A DNA stretch of 64,000 nt, taken from RGIG5612 sp963589005 (lineage in GTDB: Bacteria; Bacillota; Clostridia; Lachnospirales; Lachnospiraceae). The stretch's first letter is position 1. The number at the start of each line of letters is the position of its first letter. The notes under the pieces are model-generated. The model was not told the origin of the DNA, made no database searches, and saw only the letters and a program-made list of their open reading frames with translations. The stretch spans positions 11,057-75,056 of the forward strand of contig CAVAJR010000008.1 in assembly GCA_963589005.1 (NCBI GenBank), in the 5' to 3' direction. Made by a program: the position numbers and the translations under genes. This document shows, in pieces, positions 26,754-35,342 of the stretch.

Positions 26754-27296
26754 ATGGATTTATTAAATATGTTAGCGTTCTGCGCGGGCCAGACTGCTAG
26801 TACGGCCACAACAACAGACGGAACAACTGCTAATTCAGGTAATTCATGGTATATCATCGTGATTTACATTGTTATCTTTGCTGCATTTATCTATTTCATT
26901 ATGATAAGGCCGCAGAAGAAACAGAAGAAGCAGCAGGAAGATACAATGAATGCGATGCAGCCGGGCGATAGCGTTCTTACTACCAGCGGATTTTACGGAA
27001 CGATTGTTGCAGTTAAGGATGACACAGTTATTGTAGAGTTCGGTAATAATAAGAATTGTCGTATTCCGATGGCTAAGCAGGCTATTTCACAGGTAGAGAA
27101 GGCCGGAGCTGCCGCAGCGACAACAAGTGCTGATGCTGCACCTTCTAAGAAGTTTTTCGGCAAGAAGAAGGCTGAAGAACAGGTTGAAGAGAAGACAGAA
27201 CAAACCGAGACAGCTAAGGAAGAGAGCTGCTCATGTTCAGAATGTACATCATCAGATGAGTCCTCCAAGGAGTCATCTAGTGAGTCTGCCAACTAA
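26754..27296 (+). CDS. yajC: Preprotein translocase subunit YajC
   Basis: This 180-residue protein belongs to the SecDF-YajC accessory complex of the Sec translocase. It has one N-terminal membrane segment (YIIVIYIVIFAAFIYFIMI, residues 33-51), the family IRPQKKQKKQ motif, and the compact domain MQPGDSVLTTSGFYGTIVAV. It is longer than the usual 90-110 residues because of a C-terminal low-complexity tail of Ala, Lys and then acidic/Ser residues with CSCSEC (residues 115-180). The tail is unusual. TTGGAGG 6 nt upstream fixes the ATG. Confidence 0.9.
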   Translation: MDLLNMLAFCAGQTASTATTTDGTTANSGNSWYIIVIYIVIFAAFIYFIMIRPQKKQKKQQEDTMNAMQPGDSVLTTSGFYGTIVAVKDDTVIVEFGNNKNCRIPMAKQAISQVEKAGAAAATTSADAAPSKKFFGKKKAEEQVEEKTEQTETAKEESCSCSECTSSDESSKESSSESAN

Positions 27297-27335
27297 TTAC
27301 AGGTTTCTGAACATGTTATAAGGGTTAATAATTGC

Positions 27336-27360
27336 GAGGGAATCTGATACAGGTTCCCTC
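27336..27360 (+). terminator. Terminator after yajC
   Basis: GAGGGAA pairs with TTCCCTC around an 11-base loop and is followed by CTTTATTA. It separates the tRNA-synthetase/tgt/yajC group from serC. Confidence 0.7.
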
Positions 27361-27492
27361 CTTTATTATACAAAAATAATGTAGTTATATCCGAGGACAA
27401 TTAATAGAGTTGATTTATAGCTTTATTACTTATTCTGGACAGCTTCAAAATGATTAATGATCATTGCCTATATGGCACAGGGGGAAAACAAA

Positions 27493-28575
27493 ATGAGTAG
27501 AGTTTATAATTTCGCTGCAGGTCCGGCTGTACTGCCGGAGGAGGTGCTCAGAGAAGCAGCAAATGAGATGTTGGATTATAACGGAACCGGATTAGGCGTT
27601 ATGGAAATGTCTCACAGGAGCAAGGATTTCGAGAAGATTTTAAATGATGCCAAGCAGGATCTGACAGATCTTCTGAATATTCCTGATAATTATGAGATTC
27701 TTTTTGTTCAGGGCGGCGGTTCAACACAGTTTGCAGCAGTTCCTATGAATCTCATGAAAAATAAGGTCGCTGACTATATTGTTACAGGTCAGTGGGCTAA
27801 GAAAGCATTTGCCGAGGCTAAGATATTCGGACAGGCCAACAAGATAGCATCTTCTGAGGATAAGACATTCACATATATCCCGGATGTATCTGATCTTCCT
27901 GTTTCTGAGAATGCAGATTATGTTTATATCTGCCAGAATAATACAATTTATGGAACAAAATATAAGGAACTTCCTAATACAAAGGGCAAAGATCTTGTTG
28001 CTGACCAGAGTTCTATGTTCCTCTCAGAGCCATGTGATGTTTCTAAATACGGACTTATATTTGCCGGTGCTCAGAAAAATATAGGCCCTGCAGGCAATGT
28101 CGTAGTAATTATAAGAAAAGATCTTATTACTGATGATGTACTTGTGGGTACTCCGACAATGCTTAAATATAAGACTCATGCCGATAATAATTCACTGTAT
28201 AACACCCCAAATGCATACGGTATATATATCTGCGGTAAGGTATTTAAGTGGATCAAGAACATGGGCGGTCTTGAGGCAATGAAGGAAAGAAATGAGAAAA
28301 AAGCCAAATTACTGTATGATTTCCTTGATCAGAGCAAGATGTTCATCGGAACGGTTGAGAAGGAATACAGGTCACTGATGAATGTTCCGTTCGTTACCGG
28401 CTCAGATGAATTAAATGCAAAATTCATTGATGAGGCTAAGAAGAATGGTCTTGTTCAGCTGAAGGGTCACAGAACTGTAGGCGGAATGAGAGCTTCTATA
28501 TATAATGCGATGCCATATGAAGGCGTAGTAAAACTTGTAGAATTTATGGATAGATTTGAAAAGGAGAATGCGTGA
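27493..28575 (+). CDS. serC: Phosphoserine aminotransferase
   Basis: This 360-residue PLP enzyme converts 3-phosphohydroxypyruvate and glutamate to phosphoserine in serine synthesis. The N-terminus VYNFAAGPAVLP and the PLP-lysine region FAGAQKNIGPAG near residue 195 are typical, with HRTVGGMRASIYNAM near residue 328. An upstream start at 27457 is possible in frame, but AGGGGG 8 nt before the ATG at 27493 (MSRVYNF) is better. The stop overlaps the next gene's ATG (TGATG), making a serC-serA pair. Confidence 0.95.
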   Translation: MSRVYNFAAGPAVLPEEVLREAANEMLDYNGTGLGVMEMSHRSKDFEKILNDAKQDLTDLLNIPDNYEILFVQGGGSTQFAAVPMNLMKNKVADYIVTGQWAKKAFAEAKIFGQANKIASSEDKTFTYIPDVSDLPVSENADYVYICQNNTIYGTKYKELPNTKGKDLVADQSSMFLSEPCDVSKYGLIFAGAQKNIGPAGNVVVIIRKDLITDDVLVGTPTMLKYKTHADNNSLYNTPNAYGIYICGKVFKWIKNMGGLEAMKERNEKKAKLLYDFLDQSKMFIGTVEKEYRSLMNVPFVTGSDELNAKFIDEAKKNGLVQLKGHRTVGGMRASIYNAMPYEGVVKLVEFMDRFEKENA

Positions 28576-29729
28576 TGTACAAATACAAATGTCTTAATCC
28601 TATCGCACCTGTTGGTCTGGAACATTTTAAGGCTAATTATCAGCAGGCAAATGATGATGCCAATCCGGATCTCATACTTGTAAGAAGTGCAGATATGAAG
28701 AACATGGAATTCAATGATAACCTTGTAGCTATTGCAAGAGCTGGCGCAGGTGTCAATAATATACCTCTGGACAGATGTGCAGAAGAGGGAATAGTAGTAT
28801 TCAATACACCGGGAGCCAATGCCAATGGTGTTAAGGAATTGTTCCTTTTTGCAGCCATAGCCGGAGAGAGAGATATCCTGGGAGGAATCAAGTGGGCTGA
28901 AGGCGAGTTTGGCAATCCTGATATTGCTGCAGCAGCCGAAAAGGAGAAGAAACGTTTCGCCGGACATGAGATCATGGGCAAGACTCTGGGTGTTATCGGT
29001 CTGGGAGCGATCGGCATTAAAGTCGCAAATATGGCAGTTTCACTGGGCATGAGAGTAGTCGGATATGATCCATACCTGGGAGCAGAAGCTAAGGCAACAT
29101 TAAACTCACTTGTTGAAATGACAGATGACCTGTATTATCTGGCAGGCAAGGCTGAGATGATCACGATCCATGTTCCTGCCATGGCAAGCACGATCGGCAT
29201 GATCAACGCAGATTTTCTTGCAAAATGCCGCAAGGGCGTTATCTTCATTAACCTTGCAAGGGATACTCTGGTAAATGAGCCTGATATGCAGGCAGCTCTT
29301 AACCTGGGTCAGGTAGCAAAATATATCTGTGACTTCCCGACACCGGGCTGTGCAGCAATGAAGAATGCTATTATAATCCCACACCTTGGAGCGTCTACAG
29401 AGGAATCAGAAGACAACTGCGCGATCATGGCAGTACAGCAGCTGGTTGACTTCATGGAAAATGGAAATATTACTAATTCAGTAAACTTCCCTCCGGTGGA
29501 TTTTGGGAGAGCAGACGGAGTTATCCGTGTATGCGTAGCTCACAGAGCATCACTTGTTACAGCAGAGATCGCTTCAAGACTGCATGAAGCCGGCGCTGAG
29601 CTTAAGGGAATGTTCGGCAAGGTAAAGGGAGATTACGGATATTCATTATTTGATATGGAAGAATATCCGGAGGGATTGATCGATAAGATCAACAAAGCTG
29701 ATATTTTAAAGATCAGAGTTATTAAATAA
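28575..29729 (+). CDS. serA: D-3-phosphoglycerate dehydrogenase-type 2-hydroxyacid dehydrogenase
   Basis: This 384-residue NAD-dependent dehydrogenase probably makes 3-phosphohydroxypyruvate, the SerC substrate. It has the Rossmann motif GLGAIGIKVANMAVSLG near residue 141, the substrate-binding NLARDTLVNE near residue 228 and the catalytic HLGASTEES near residue 269. A short ACT-like domain ends the protein (residues 315-384), much shorter than the long regulatory end of many SerA proteins. AAGGAG 8 nt upstream and the one-base overlap with serC support the ATG at 28575 rather than the GTG at 28572. Confidence 0.9.
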   Translation: MYKYKCLNPIAPVGLEHFKANYQQANDDANPDLILVRSADMKNMEFNDNLVAIARAGAGVNNIPLDRCAEEGIVVFNTPGANANGVKELFLFAAIAGERDILGGIKWAEGEFGNPDIAAAAEKEKKRFAGHEIMGKTLGVIGLGAIGIKVANMAVSLGMRVVGYDPYLGAEAKATLNSLVEMTDDLYYLAGKAEMITIHVPAMASTIGMINADFLAKCRKGVIFINLARDTLVNEPDMQAALNLGQVAKYICDFPTPGCAAMKNAIIIPHLGASTEESEDNCAIMAVQQLVDFMENGNITNSVNFPPVDFGRADGVIRVCVAHRASLVTAEIASRLHEAGAELKGMFGKVKGDYGYSLFDMEEYPEGLIDKINKADILKIRVIK

Positions 29730-29757
29730 AATCGATTAAATCGAGATCACAAAACCT

Positions 29758-29780
29758 TATTCCGGGTTTGCCCGAATAAC
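29758..29780 (+). terminator. Hairpin after the serC-serA pair
   Basis: TTATTC-GGG and CCC-GAATAA form a 9-bp stem with one bulged C and a TTTG loop. It is followed by mixed sequence, so termination is likely but not certain. Confidence 0.5.
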
Positions 29781-29834
29781 GGGATACTATTAAATTCTAA
29801 GCTTATGAAAAGCACTGTGAGCCGGGATTCGTAC

Positions 29835-29863
29835 TTGAAATGAACGCTTATAAGTGATATAAA
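29835..29863 (+). promoter_or_regulatory. Promoter of the BKACE gene
   Basis: TTGAAA (29835-29840) and TATAAA (29858-29863) are separated by 17 bases. The predicted start near 29870 places the palindrome at 29887-29904 in the early leader. Confidence 0.6.
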
Positions 29864-29886
29864 TACTTGGAATCAAAAACTGATTC

Positions 29887-29904
29887 AAATTTAAGCTTAA
29901 ATTT
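29887..29904. promoter_or_regulatory. 18-bp perfect palindrome before the BKACE start
   Basis: AAATTTAAGCTTAAATTT is fully self-complementary. It lies about 20 bases downstream of the predicted transcription start and about 10 bases before the SD, a typical place for a roadblock operator. No regulator can be named. Confidence 0.55.
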
Positions 29905-29927
29905 AATTGTTTATGGAGGAAATCAAA

Positions 29928-30800
29928 ATGGCAGATTTAAAAGCATTAAAGAACAAGACAATTATTACTGTTGCACCTACAGGTGCATGGCCAAAAAAGA
30001 AAGATAACCCAAATGTACCACTTGATCCAGAAGAGATCGCTGAAGAGGTATATCAGTGCTGGAAAGCTGGTGCTGCAGTAGCTCATCTTCATATGAGAGA
30101 TGCTGAAGGCAACGGCGTTATGGATCCAGTAAGATTCAAGAAGACAGTAGAACTTATCAAGGCTCACAAGGACTGCGATATCGTTCTTAACCTTACAACA
30201 TCAGGCGACATCCACGCTGATGATGAGATCCGTGTTGCTCACGTTAAAGAACTTAAGCCAGATATGGCATCATATGACTGCGGTTCTATGAACTGGTTAA
30301 ACAGCGGTCTGTTCATCAACAGCCCTAAGTTCCTTGAGGATTGCGGTCTTCTGTTCCAGGAACTCGGTGTTAAGCCGGAAATCGAAGCTTTCGATCCAGG
30401 TATGATCGGCAACGCTGCTTACTACATCAAGAAGGGTGTTCTTAAAACTCCTGTACACTTCCAGTTCTGCATGGGCTGTGCAAATGGTATCGCTGGTACA
30501 ATGAAGAACCTTGTATTCATGAAGGAAACAGCTGATTCACTCGTTGGACCTGGCAACTACACATGGTCATGCTTCGGTGTTGGTCATTCAGCTATGGAAA
30601 TGCTTTATGGCGCAATCGCTTTAGGCGGACATATCCGTGTTGGTATGGAAGATAACGTATTATTCTCTAAGGGCGTTCTTGCTGAATCTAACATGCAGTT
30701 CGTAGAGAGAGCAGTTAAAGCTGTTAAGTTATTTGGTCGTGAAGTTGCTACACCAGATGAGGCTCGTCAGATCCTTAACCTTGCTCCATACAATGCATAA
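29928..30800 (+). CDS. Beta-keto acid cleavage enzyme (BKACE, DUF849 family)
   Basis: This 290-residue Zn-dependent TIM-barrel enzyme belongs to the family that cleaves a beta-keto acid with acetyl-CoA; 3-keto-5-aminohexanoate cleavage in lysine fermentation is the founding reaction. The Zn ligands appear in VAHLHMRD (residues 46-53) and GMEDNV (Glu near 236), with LTTSG and CFGVGHSAMEM also typical. Lysine fermentation partners are not adjacent, so the real substrate is open. GGAGG 9 nt before the ATG at 29928 fixes the start. Codons are strongly biased to forms such as ATC, AAC and CTT, unlike neighbours, suggesting high expression. Confidence 0.88.
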   Translation: MADLKALKNKTIITVAPTGAWPKKKDNPNVPLDPEEIAEEVYQCWKAGAAVAHLHMRDAEGNGVMDPVRFKKTVELIKAHKDCDIVLNLTTSGDIHADDEIRVAHVKELKPDMASYDCGSMNWLNSGLFINSPKFLEDCGLLFQELGVKPEIEAFDPGMIGNAAYYIKKGVLKTPVHFQFCMGCANGIAGTMKNLVFMKETADSLVGPGNYTWSCFGVGHSAMEMLYGAIALGGHIRVGMEDNVLFSKGVLAESNMQFVERAVKAVKLFGREVATPDEARQILNLAPYNA

Positions 30801-30829
30801 TTAAAAGTGCATAATAAATAAGCTTAATG

Positions 30830-30852
30830 CAGCGGGTCTATATGACCCGCTG
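30830..30852 (+). terminator. Terminator after the BKACE gene
   Basis: CAGCGGGTC pairs perfectly with GACCCGCTG around a TATAT loop, about 30 bases after the stop. The downstream tract is only mildly T-rich. Confidence 0.65.
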
Positions 30853-30935
30853 TATCTGTGTCTGTGCGAAAACGACCATAATATAATGATAGAATATAGA
30901 AATCATGAAATTTGTGTCAAAATCGCAGACAACAT

Positions 30936-30964
30936 TTGACATATTGGTAAAAAGTGTATTTAAT
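30936..30964 (+). promoter_or_regulatory. Sigma-A-type promoter for the zinc-ribbon gene
   Basis: TTGACA (30936-30941) and TTTAAT (30959-30964) are 17 bases apart. It should drive the 31044 gene and its neighbours. Confidence 0.65.
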
Positions 30965-31043
30965 ATAACGGTGATGTTAATAAGCCCTTCATGTTGGTAT
31001 GCAAGGGTATCTAAATTATAAAAAGTTTCAGGAGGACATAAAA

Positions 31044-31232
31044 ATGACTTGGGGAGCACAGTATATGTGTTATACATGCAATAAGTGCGGCAAAAAATAC
31101 AGATATGCAATAGACCTTATTGCTGATTTCGGCGAAGATTACGGTAAGTGCCCGGATTGCGGTTCTGAGGGACATCTGGATGCTGAAGGCCCTGTATGTG
31201 ATGCAACAAGACCATACGAGGATGTTGAATAA
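31044..31232 (+). CDS. Small zinc-ribbon (rubredoxin-like) protein
   Basis: This 62-residue protein holds two CxxC pairs, CNKCGKK (residues 12-18) and CPDCGSEG (near 36-43), and a further CYTC start, so it should bind Zn or Fe. It is followed two bases after the stop by a flavin reductase, which suggests electron transfer or a shared redox role, though the family function is unknown. AGGAGG 7 nt upstream sets the ATG at 31044; the earlier ATG at 30999 has no such site. Confidence 0.75.
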   Translation: MTWGAQYMCYTCNKCGKKYRYAIDLIADFGEDYGKCPDCGSEGHLDAEGPVCDATRPYEDVE

Positions 31233-31234
31233 TA

Positions 31235-31819
31235 ATGGCCAGAGCTTCATTTAAACCAGGCAACATATTATATCCGCTGCCGGCTGTAATGGTCAGCTGC
31301 TGCCGCCCGGGAGAAAAACCTAATATCATAACTATTGCATGGACAGGAACGGTTTGCTCTGATCCTGCGATGGTATCCATATCTGTAAGACCTGACAGAT
31401 ACAGCTATGACATAATTAAAGAAACAGGGGAATTTGTCATCAATCTTATAGACCAAAATCTTGTAAGGGCTATGGATTATTGCGGCGTTAAGAGCGGAAG
31501 GAATATTGATAAGTTCGTGGAGTGCGGGCTTACTGCATTGGATTCAGTAAGCGTTTCGGCACCCTCTATAGGTGAGAGTCCTGTGTGCATAGAATGTAAG
31601 GTGTCACAGGTTATTAAGCTGGGCTCTCATGATATGTTTATCGCTGATGTGACGGGGGTTACTGTTGACGATAAATATATGGATGAGAAGGGCAGATTCC
31701 ATCTGAATGATGCGGGACTTATCGCATACTCGCACGGTGAGTATTTTGCTCTGGGCAAGAGTCACGGCAGATTCGGCTACAGTGTACAAAAGAAGAAAAC
31801 TCAAAAAAAGAAATCCTAA
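31235..31819 (+). CDS. Flavin reductase family protein
   Basis: This 194-residue protein has the split-barrel FMN-binding fold of the flavin reductase-like family. Characteristic segments are LPAVMVSCCRPGEKPNIITI at the N-terminus, SVRPDRYSYDIIKETGEFVI near residue 50 and ALGKSHGRFGYS near the C-terminus. Many clostridial members are flavoredoxin-like and work with small iron or zinc proteins, as with the adjacent zinc-ribbon protein. The C-terminal tail is very Lys-rich. The electron partner is unknown. Confidence 0.85.
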   Translation: MARASFKPGNILYPLPAVMVSCCRPGEKPNIITIAWTGTVCSDPAMVSISVRPDRYSYDIIKETGEFVINLIDQNLVRAMDYCGVKSGRNIDKFVECGLTALDSVSVSAPSIGESPVCIECKVSQVIKLGSHDMFIADVTGVTVDDKYMDEKGRFHLNDAGLIAYSHGEYFALGKSHGRFGYSVQKKKTQKKKS

Positions 31820-31879
31820 TTTTATTTTCTACGATAACAAATGAACAGATCGCTTTGTGTGATCATGAAAGGGGAAAAC

Positions 31880-33202
31880 ATGACAAAACAAGAGATTATC
31901 AAGATCATTAAGGAACAGGATATTAAGTTCATCAGGCTTCAGTTTACAGATATTTTCGGAGCAATGAAGAATGTCTCGATTACGCCTACACAGATCGAAC
32001 GCGCATTAGATAATAAAATGATGTTCGATGGTTCTTCTATTGATGGATTTGCAAGAATAGAAGAATCAGATATGTGCCTGCATCCGGATCTTGATTCATT
32101 TGTCATTCATCCGTGGGATCAGGAGAAGGGCAAGGTGGCACGCCTTATCTGCGATATCTATGGAACTGATGATAAGCCATTTGCAGGGGATCCGAGATAC
32201 ATTCTCAGAAAGGCTCTTAAGCATGCTGAGGATATGGGATATTCATTCCAAGTGGGCCCTGAATGCGAATTCTATCTCATGAAAACAGATGCCAACGGAA
32301 GGCCGTCACTGGAATCATATGATGAGGGCGGATATTTTGATCTGGGTCCTAATGATATCGGCGAGGATGTAAGAAAATATATTGTTCTGGCATTGGAAGA
32401 GCTGGGATATGAGATTGAGGCTTCACATCATGAATGCGGCCCTGCGCAGCATGAGATTGATTTTAAGTATGCTCAGGCGCTCAAGGCTGCCGATAATATC
32501 ATGACCTTTAAATATGCAGTCAAGACTATATCTGAGAAGCATAATATGTATGCAACATTTATGCCTAAGCCATTTTATGGCAAGGCGGGCAATGGCATGC
32601 ATCTTAACATGTCCCTCTCTAAAAATGGCAAGAATGCATTTGTAGACGAGACGGATCCTATCGGCTTATCTAAGGAAGCATATTCATTTATGGCCGGAAT
32701 TATGAAGCATATTGAGGGAATCACATTATTTACCAATCCTCTTATCAATTCATATAAGAGACTGGTTCCGGGATTCGAGGCACCTTTATATATTGCATGG
32801 TCAGCGAAGAACAGATCACCTCTGTTCCGCGTTCCTACATGCAATGGACAGTCAACAAGAATAGAGCTCAGAAATCCTGATCCGTCAGCTAATCCGTATC
32901 TTGCACTTGCACTGTGCCTGGAGGCAGGTCTGGAAGGAATTGAAAATAATCTTACACCGCCTCGTCCTGTTGACAAGAATATATATGAAATGAGTAAGCG
33001 GGAGCTTTCAAGAGCAGGCATTAAGACACTTCCTCTTAATATGTATGAGGCTATCAGAAAGGCTGAAAAAGATACATTTATTAAGGAAGTTCTGGGTCAG
33101 CATATTTTCGGCCGCTATACTACAGCCAAGAGTAACGAATGGGCTGATTACTCCAGACGCGTTACAAGCTGGGAATATGACAATTATTTGCTGAAATATT
33201 GA
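31880..33202 (+). CDS. glnA: Glutamine synthetase type I
   Basis: This 440-residue enzyme makes glutamine from glutamate, ammonia and ATP. Conserved motifs are FDGSSIDGFARIEESDM near residue 52, the metal-binding GPECEFYL near residue 130, GNGMHLNMSLS near residue 236 and RIELRNPDPSANPYLALAL near residue 330. The shorter length and lack of an obvious adenylylation tyrosine motif fit the Gram-positive GSI-alpha form, controlled by feedback rather than adenylylation. AAAGGGG 5 nt before the ATG at 31880 is preferred to the frame start at 31841. A YdcF-like gene follows after one base. Confidence 0.93.
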   Translation: MTKQEIIKIIKEQDIKFIRLQFTDIFGAMKNVSITPTQIERALDNKMMFDGSSIDGFARIEESDMCLHPDLDSFVIHPWDQEKGKVARLICDIYGTDDKPFAGDPRYILRKALKHAEDMGYSFQVGPECEFYLMKTDANGRPSLESYDEGGYFDLGPNDIGEDVRKYIVLALEELGYEIEASHHECGPAQHEIDFKYAQALKAADNIMTFKYAVKTISEKHNMYATFMPKPFYGKAGNGMHLNMSLSKNGKNAFVDETDPIGLSKEAYSFMAGIMKHIEGITLFTNPLINSYKRLVPGFEAPLYIAWSAKNRSPLFRVPTCNGQSTRIELRNPDPSANPYLALALCLEAGLEGIENNLTPPRPVDKNIYEMSKRELSRAGIKTLPLNMYEAIRKAEKDTFIKEVLGQHIFGRYTTAKSNEWADYSRRVTSWEYDNYLLKY

Positions 33203-33203
33203 T

Positions 33204-34103
33204 ATGTATAAAGGCTCCGAACGTGCAGCTGTGAATATGAGAGATATTATTAGAATGATTTTGGCCATATTAGGAATAATTATGCTGTGCTGGTTCATAC
33301 TTCCCACGTTTATTACGCATGGAGTAAACATAGGAACTCTTACCGGCGTTGGATTAGGGCTTGCAGCGTTATTCTACGGCATATGGATGCGGCAGATCAA
33401 TTCATTTATATGTACAGCCTGGCATACTGTTCCGGGTAAGATCGCTGAGATATTTCTGCTGATAATATGCGCATCTATATTAACATTGGCTATTATGTGT
33501 TCGGTATGCATGATAAGTGCATGTACGACGGGCAAATTATCCGGCAGTAGTGACAGTCCTGATAAGGATATGACTGCGGTTACGGATACTGGGATTGTCT
33601 TAGACTCAGCAAATGCAGACCTGAATGATCCAGACGAGAACAGAACGGTTATTGTTCTGGGCGCCAGGGTTTATGAAAATCGTTTAAGCACGGCACTTAA
33701 ATACAGACTTGATGCTGCATATGAGTATCTTATCGATCATCCGCTGTCGGCATGTATTGTTACAGGCGGGCAGGGCGTTAATGAACCTTGTACCGAGGCA
33801 TCACTTATGTATGCTTATCTGGCTGAACTGGGTATTGATGAAGGCAGGATATATGTTGAAGATGAATCTACTGATACAGTAGAGAATATTCAGTATTCTA
33901 TAAAGATCATTAGGGAGAATAATCTTAATGACAATGTTGCAATAGTAACGAGCGATTACCACGTATATAGATCCTTGACTTATGCTGCAAGGGACGGACT
34001 GGATGCAGTGGGAGTTGCGTCGGCGACTCAATGGTGGATTTATCCTGTGAGCGTAGTCAGGGAAATGTATGGAATCTTAGAGCAGTGGTTTCTGAATCAA
34101 TAG
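33204..34103 (+). CDS. YdcF/ElyC-family (DUF218) membrane protein
   Basis: This 299-residue protein begins with three hydrophobic segments (residues about 15-110) and ends in a DUF218 domain: TVIVLGARVYENRLSTALK near residue 147, CIVTGGQGVNEPCTEA near residue 182, and VTSDYHVYRS near residue 252. SanA/ElyC/YdcF proteins act at the envelope in some species, but the reaction is not established. The start is uncertain: the ATG at 33204 and an ATG at 33237 both lack a strong SD. It follows glnA by one base. Confidence 0.82.
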   Translation: MYKGSERAAVNMRDIIRMILAILGIIMLCWFILPTFITHGVNIGTLTGVGLGLAALFYGIWMRQINSFICTAWHTVPGKIAEIFLLIICASILTLAIMCSVCMISACTTGKLSGSSDSPDKDMTAVTDTGIVLDSANADLNDPDENRTVIVLGARVYENRLSTALKYRLDAAYEYLIDHPLSACIVTGGQGVNEPCTEASLMYAYLAELGIDEGRIYVEDESTDTVENIQYSIKIIRENNLNDNVAIVTSDYHVYRSLTYAARDGLDAVGVASATQWWIYPVSVVREMYGILEQWFLNQ

Positions 34104-34142
34104 CAAGACTTATTTGCAGCATTGCTAATATAGTGATTTTAA

Positions 34143-34457
34143 ATGAATTATACATACATACTAAAATGTGCGGACGGCTCCCTTTATACAGGCTGGACTA
34201 ATAACTTGCAGAAGAGGCTTATATCACATAATAATGGGACAGGAAGTAAATATACCAGCTCCAGAAGACCGGTGGAGCTGGTATATTTTGAGGAGCATGA
34301 AACAAAACATGACGCCATGAGCAGAGAAGTGCAGATAAAAAGGCTTACAAGAAAACAGAAGGAAGCACTTATCCAGGGCTGTGATATAACAGAAATTTCA
34401 CTTTTATCTGAGAATAATTATGCTATATTAGACGAGCATGTGAATGAAAGGAAATAG
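34143..34457 (+). CDS. GIY-YIG superfamily protein (YazA/UPF0213-like)
   Basis: This 104-residue protein is a single GIY-YIG nuclease domain: YTYILKCADGSLYTGWT (residues 3-19) gives the YIL/YTG motif, followed by LQKRLISHNNG and AMSREVQIKRLTRKQKEALI. The usual catalytic Arg and Glu regions are present. Such stand-alone proteins are common; a DNA-repair or processing role is proposed in the literature but not certain. No strong SD precedes the ATG. Confidence 0.88.
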   Translation: MNYTYILKCADGSLYTGWTNNLQKRLISHNNGTGSKYTSSRRPVELVYFEEHETKHDAMSREVQIKRLTRKQKEALIQGCDITEISLLSENNYAILDEHVNERK

Positions 34458-34462
34458 ACAAG

Positions 34463-35179
34463 ATGAATATAGTTAATAAGAAAAATCTGCATATGATCAG
34501 AATCCTGGCAGCATTTTTATCCGTGATGTTTATTATGGCCTTCGCTACAGCCTGCGGCAGTTCCAAACCTCCGGTAGAGTTATTAGACGAGCCGGTCATT
34601 GAATATGGCGAATCTGAATATTATTCACAAGAGGATATGGATGCTTGTATAGCAGCCATTGAGGAGACTATGGGCAACTGGGCTACTCAATGCAATATTC
34701 AGGCTATAAGATTCTCAGGTGATGAGATGTCTCTGAAGGGCTTATATTATTGCAATTCAATGACAGAAGATACTGTAAAATATGCCGGTGGAATGATGTT
34801 CTATGTTGACTTTGTTACACCGCAGGATGCCAAGGGATTTGATAAAAATACGCTTTATGAAAATTGGGAGTGGTATATCGTTAAGGATGAGGACGGAACC
34901 TGGAAGTTCTTCAACAACGGACGAGGCATTTCAGAAACGATCGAAATACCTGAAGATTTTGATCTGACAACACTTTTAGAAACAGATAGTGAAGATGAAG
35001 CAGAGACTGAGACTGCAGCGGCTGATGAACTGAATACGACAGCCGAGATTACAACAAATGAGGCAGCTGCAACATCTGAGATCACCGCTGAAGCTGTTAC
35101 AACAAATAAGGCATCCGAAGACTCAGCTGTAACAGCCGGATCAATGGATAAGTCAGAAACTGAACCTGCAGAAGATTGA
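34463..35179 (+). CDS. Predicted lipoprotein with Thr/Ala/Glu-rich tail
   Basis: This 238-residue exported protein has a signal sequence with lipobox (FATAC, Cys near residue 31), so it should be lipid-anchored on the outer membrane face. Residues 45-165 form a folded domain (YSQEDMDACIAAIEETMGNW, then YVDFVTPQDAKGF and WYIVKDEDGTWKFFNNG) of unrecognised family. The last 70 residues are low-complexity Thr, Glu and Ala, probably an extended stalk. AAGGAAATAGACAAG precedes the ATG. It starts 5 bases after the GIY-YIG gene and may be co-transcribed. Confidence 0.75.
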   Translation: MNIVNKKNLHMIRILAAFLSVMFIMAFATACGSSKPPVELLDEPVIEYGESEYYSQEDMDACIAAIEETMGNWATQCNIQAIRFSGDEMSLKGLYYCNSMTEDTVKYAGGMMFYVDFVTPQDAKGFDKNTLYENWEWYIVKDEDGTWKFFNNGRGISETIEIPEDFDLTTLLETDSEDEAETETAAADELNTTAEITTNEAAATSEITAEAVTTNKASEDSAVTAGSMDKSETEPAED

Positions 35180-35194
35180 AATATAAGAAAAAGA

Positions 35195-35236
35195 AAATGC
35201 AGCTTACATTGTGCAGAAACAGTGCAGGCTGCATTT
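35195..35236 (+). terminator. Terminator after the lipoprotein gene
   Basis: AAATGCAGC pairs with GCTGCATTT around a 24-base loop that contains an additional GTGCAG/AGTGCAG repeat, and GTTATTA follows. It lies just before the core repeat at 35244. Confidence 0.65.
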
Positions 35237-35243
35237 GTTATTA

Positions 35244-35330
35244 GTGTCGGGATGCTGCAGGGCTGTGAGAAAACAGTAAGTGCAGATGTTTTAAGACATT
35301 TGCTGCACGCCGATGCTCATGGCGTGGCGC
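35244..35330 (+). repeat. Structured intergenic core repeat, copy E
   Basis: The order GTGTCGGGA, TGCTGCAG, CTGTGAGAAAACAGTAAG, ATGTTTTAAGACA, GCTGCACGCC, CATGGCGTGGC aligns with the copy at 57388-57474. TGCAG pairs with CTGCA, and GAAAAC with GTTTTA/C. It sits between convergent genes (lipoprotein and proA), so a leader role for a downstream gene is unlikely at this copy. Confidence 0.65.
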
Positions 35331-35342
35331 AAGCGGGTGGGT

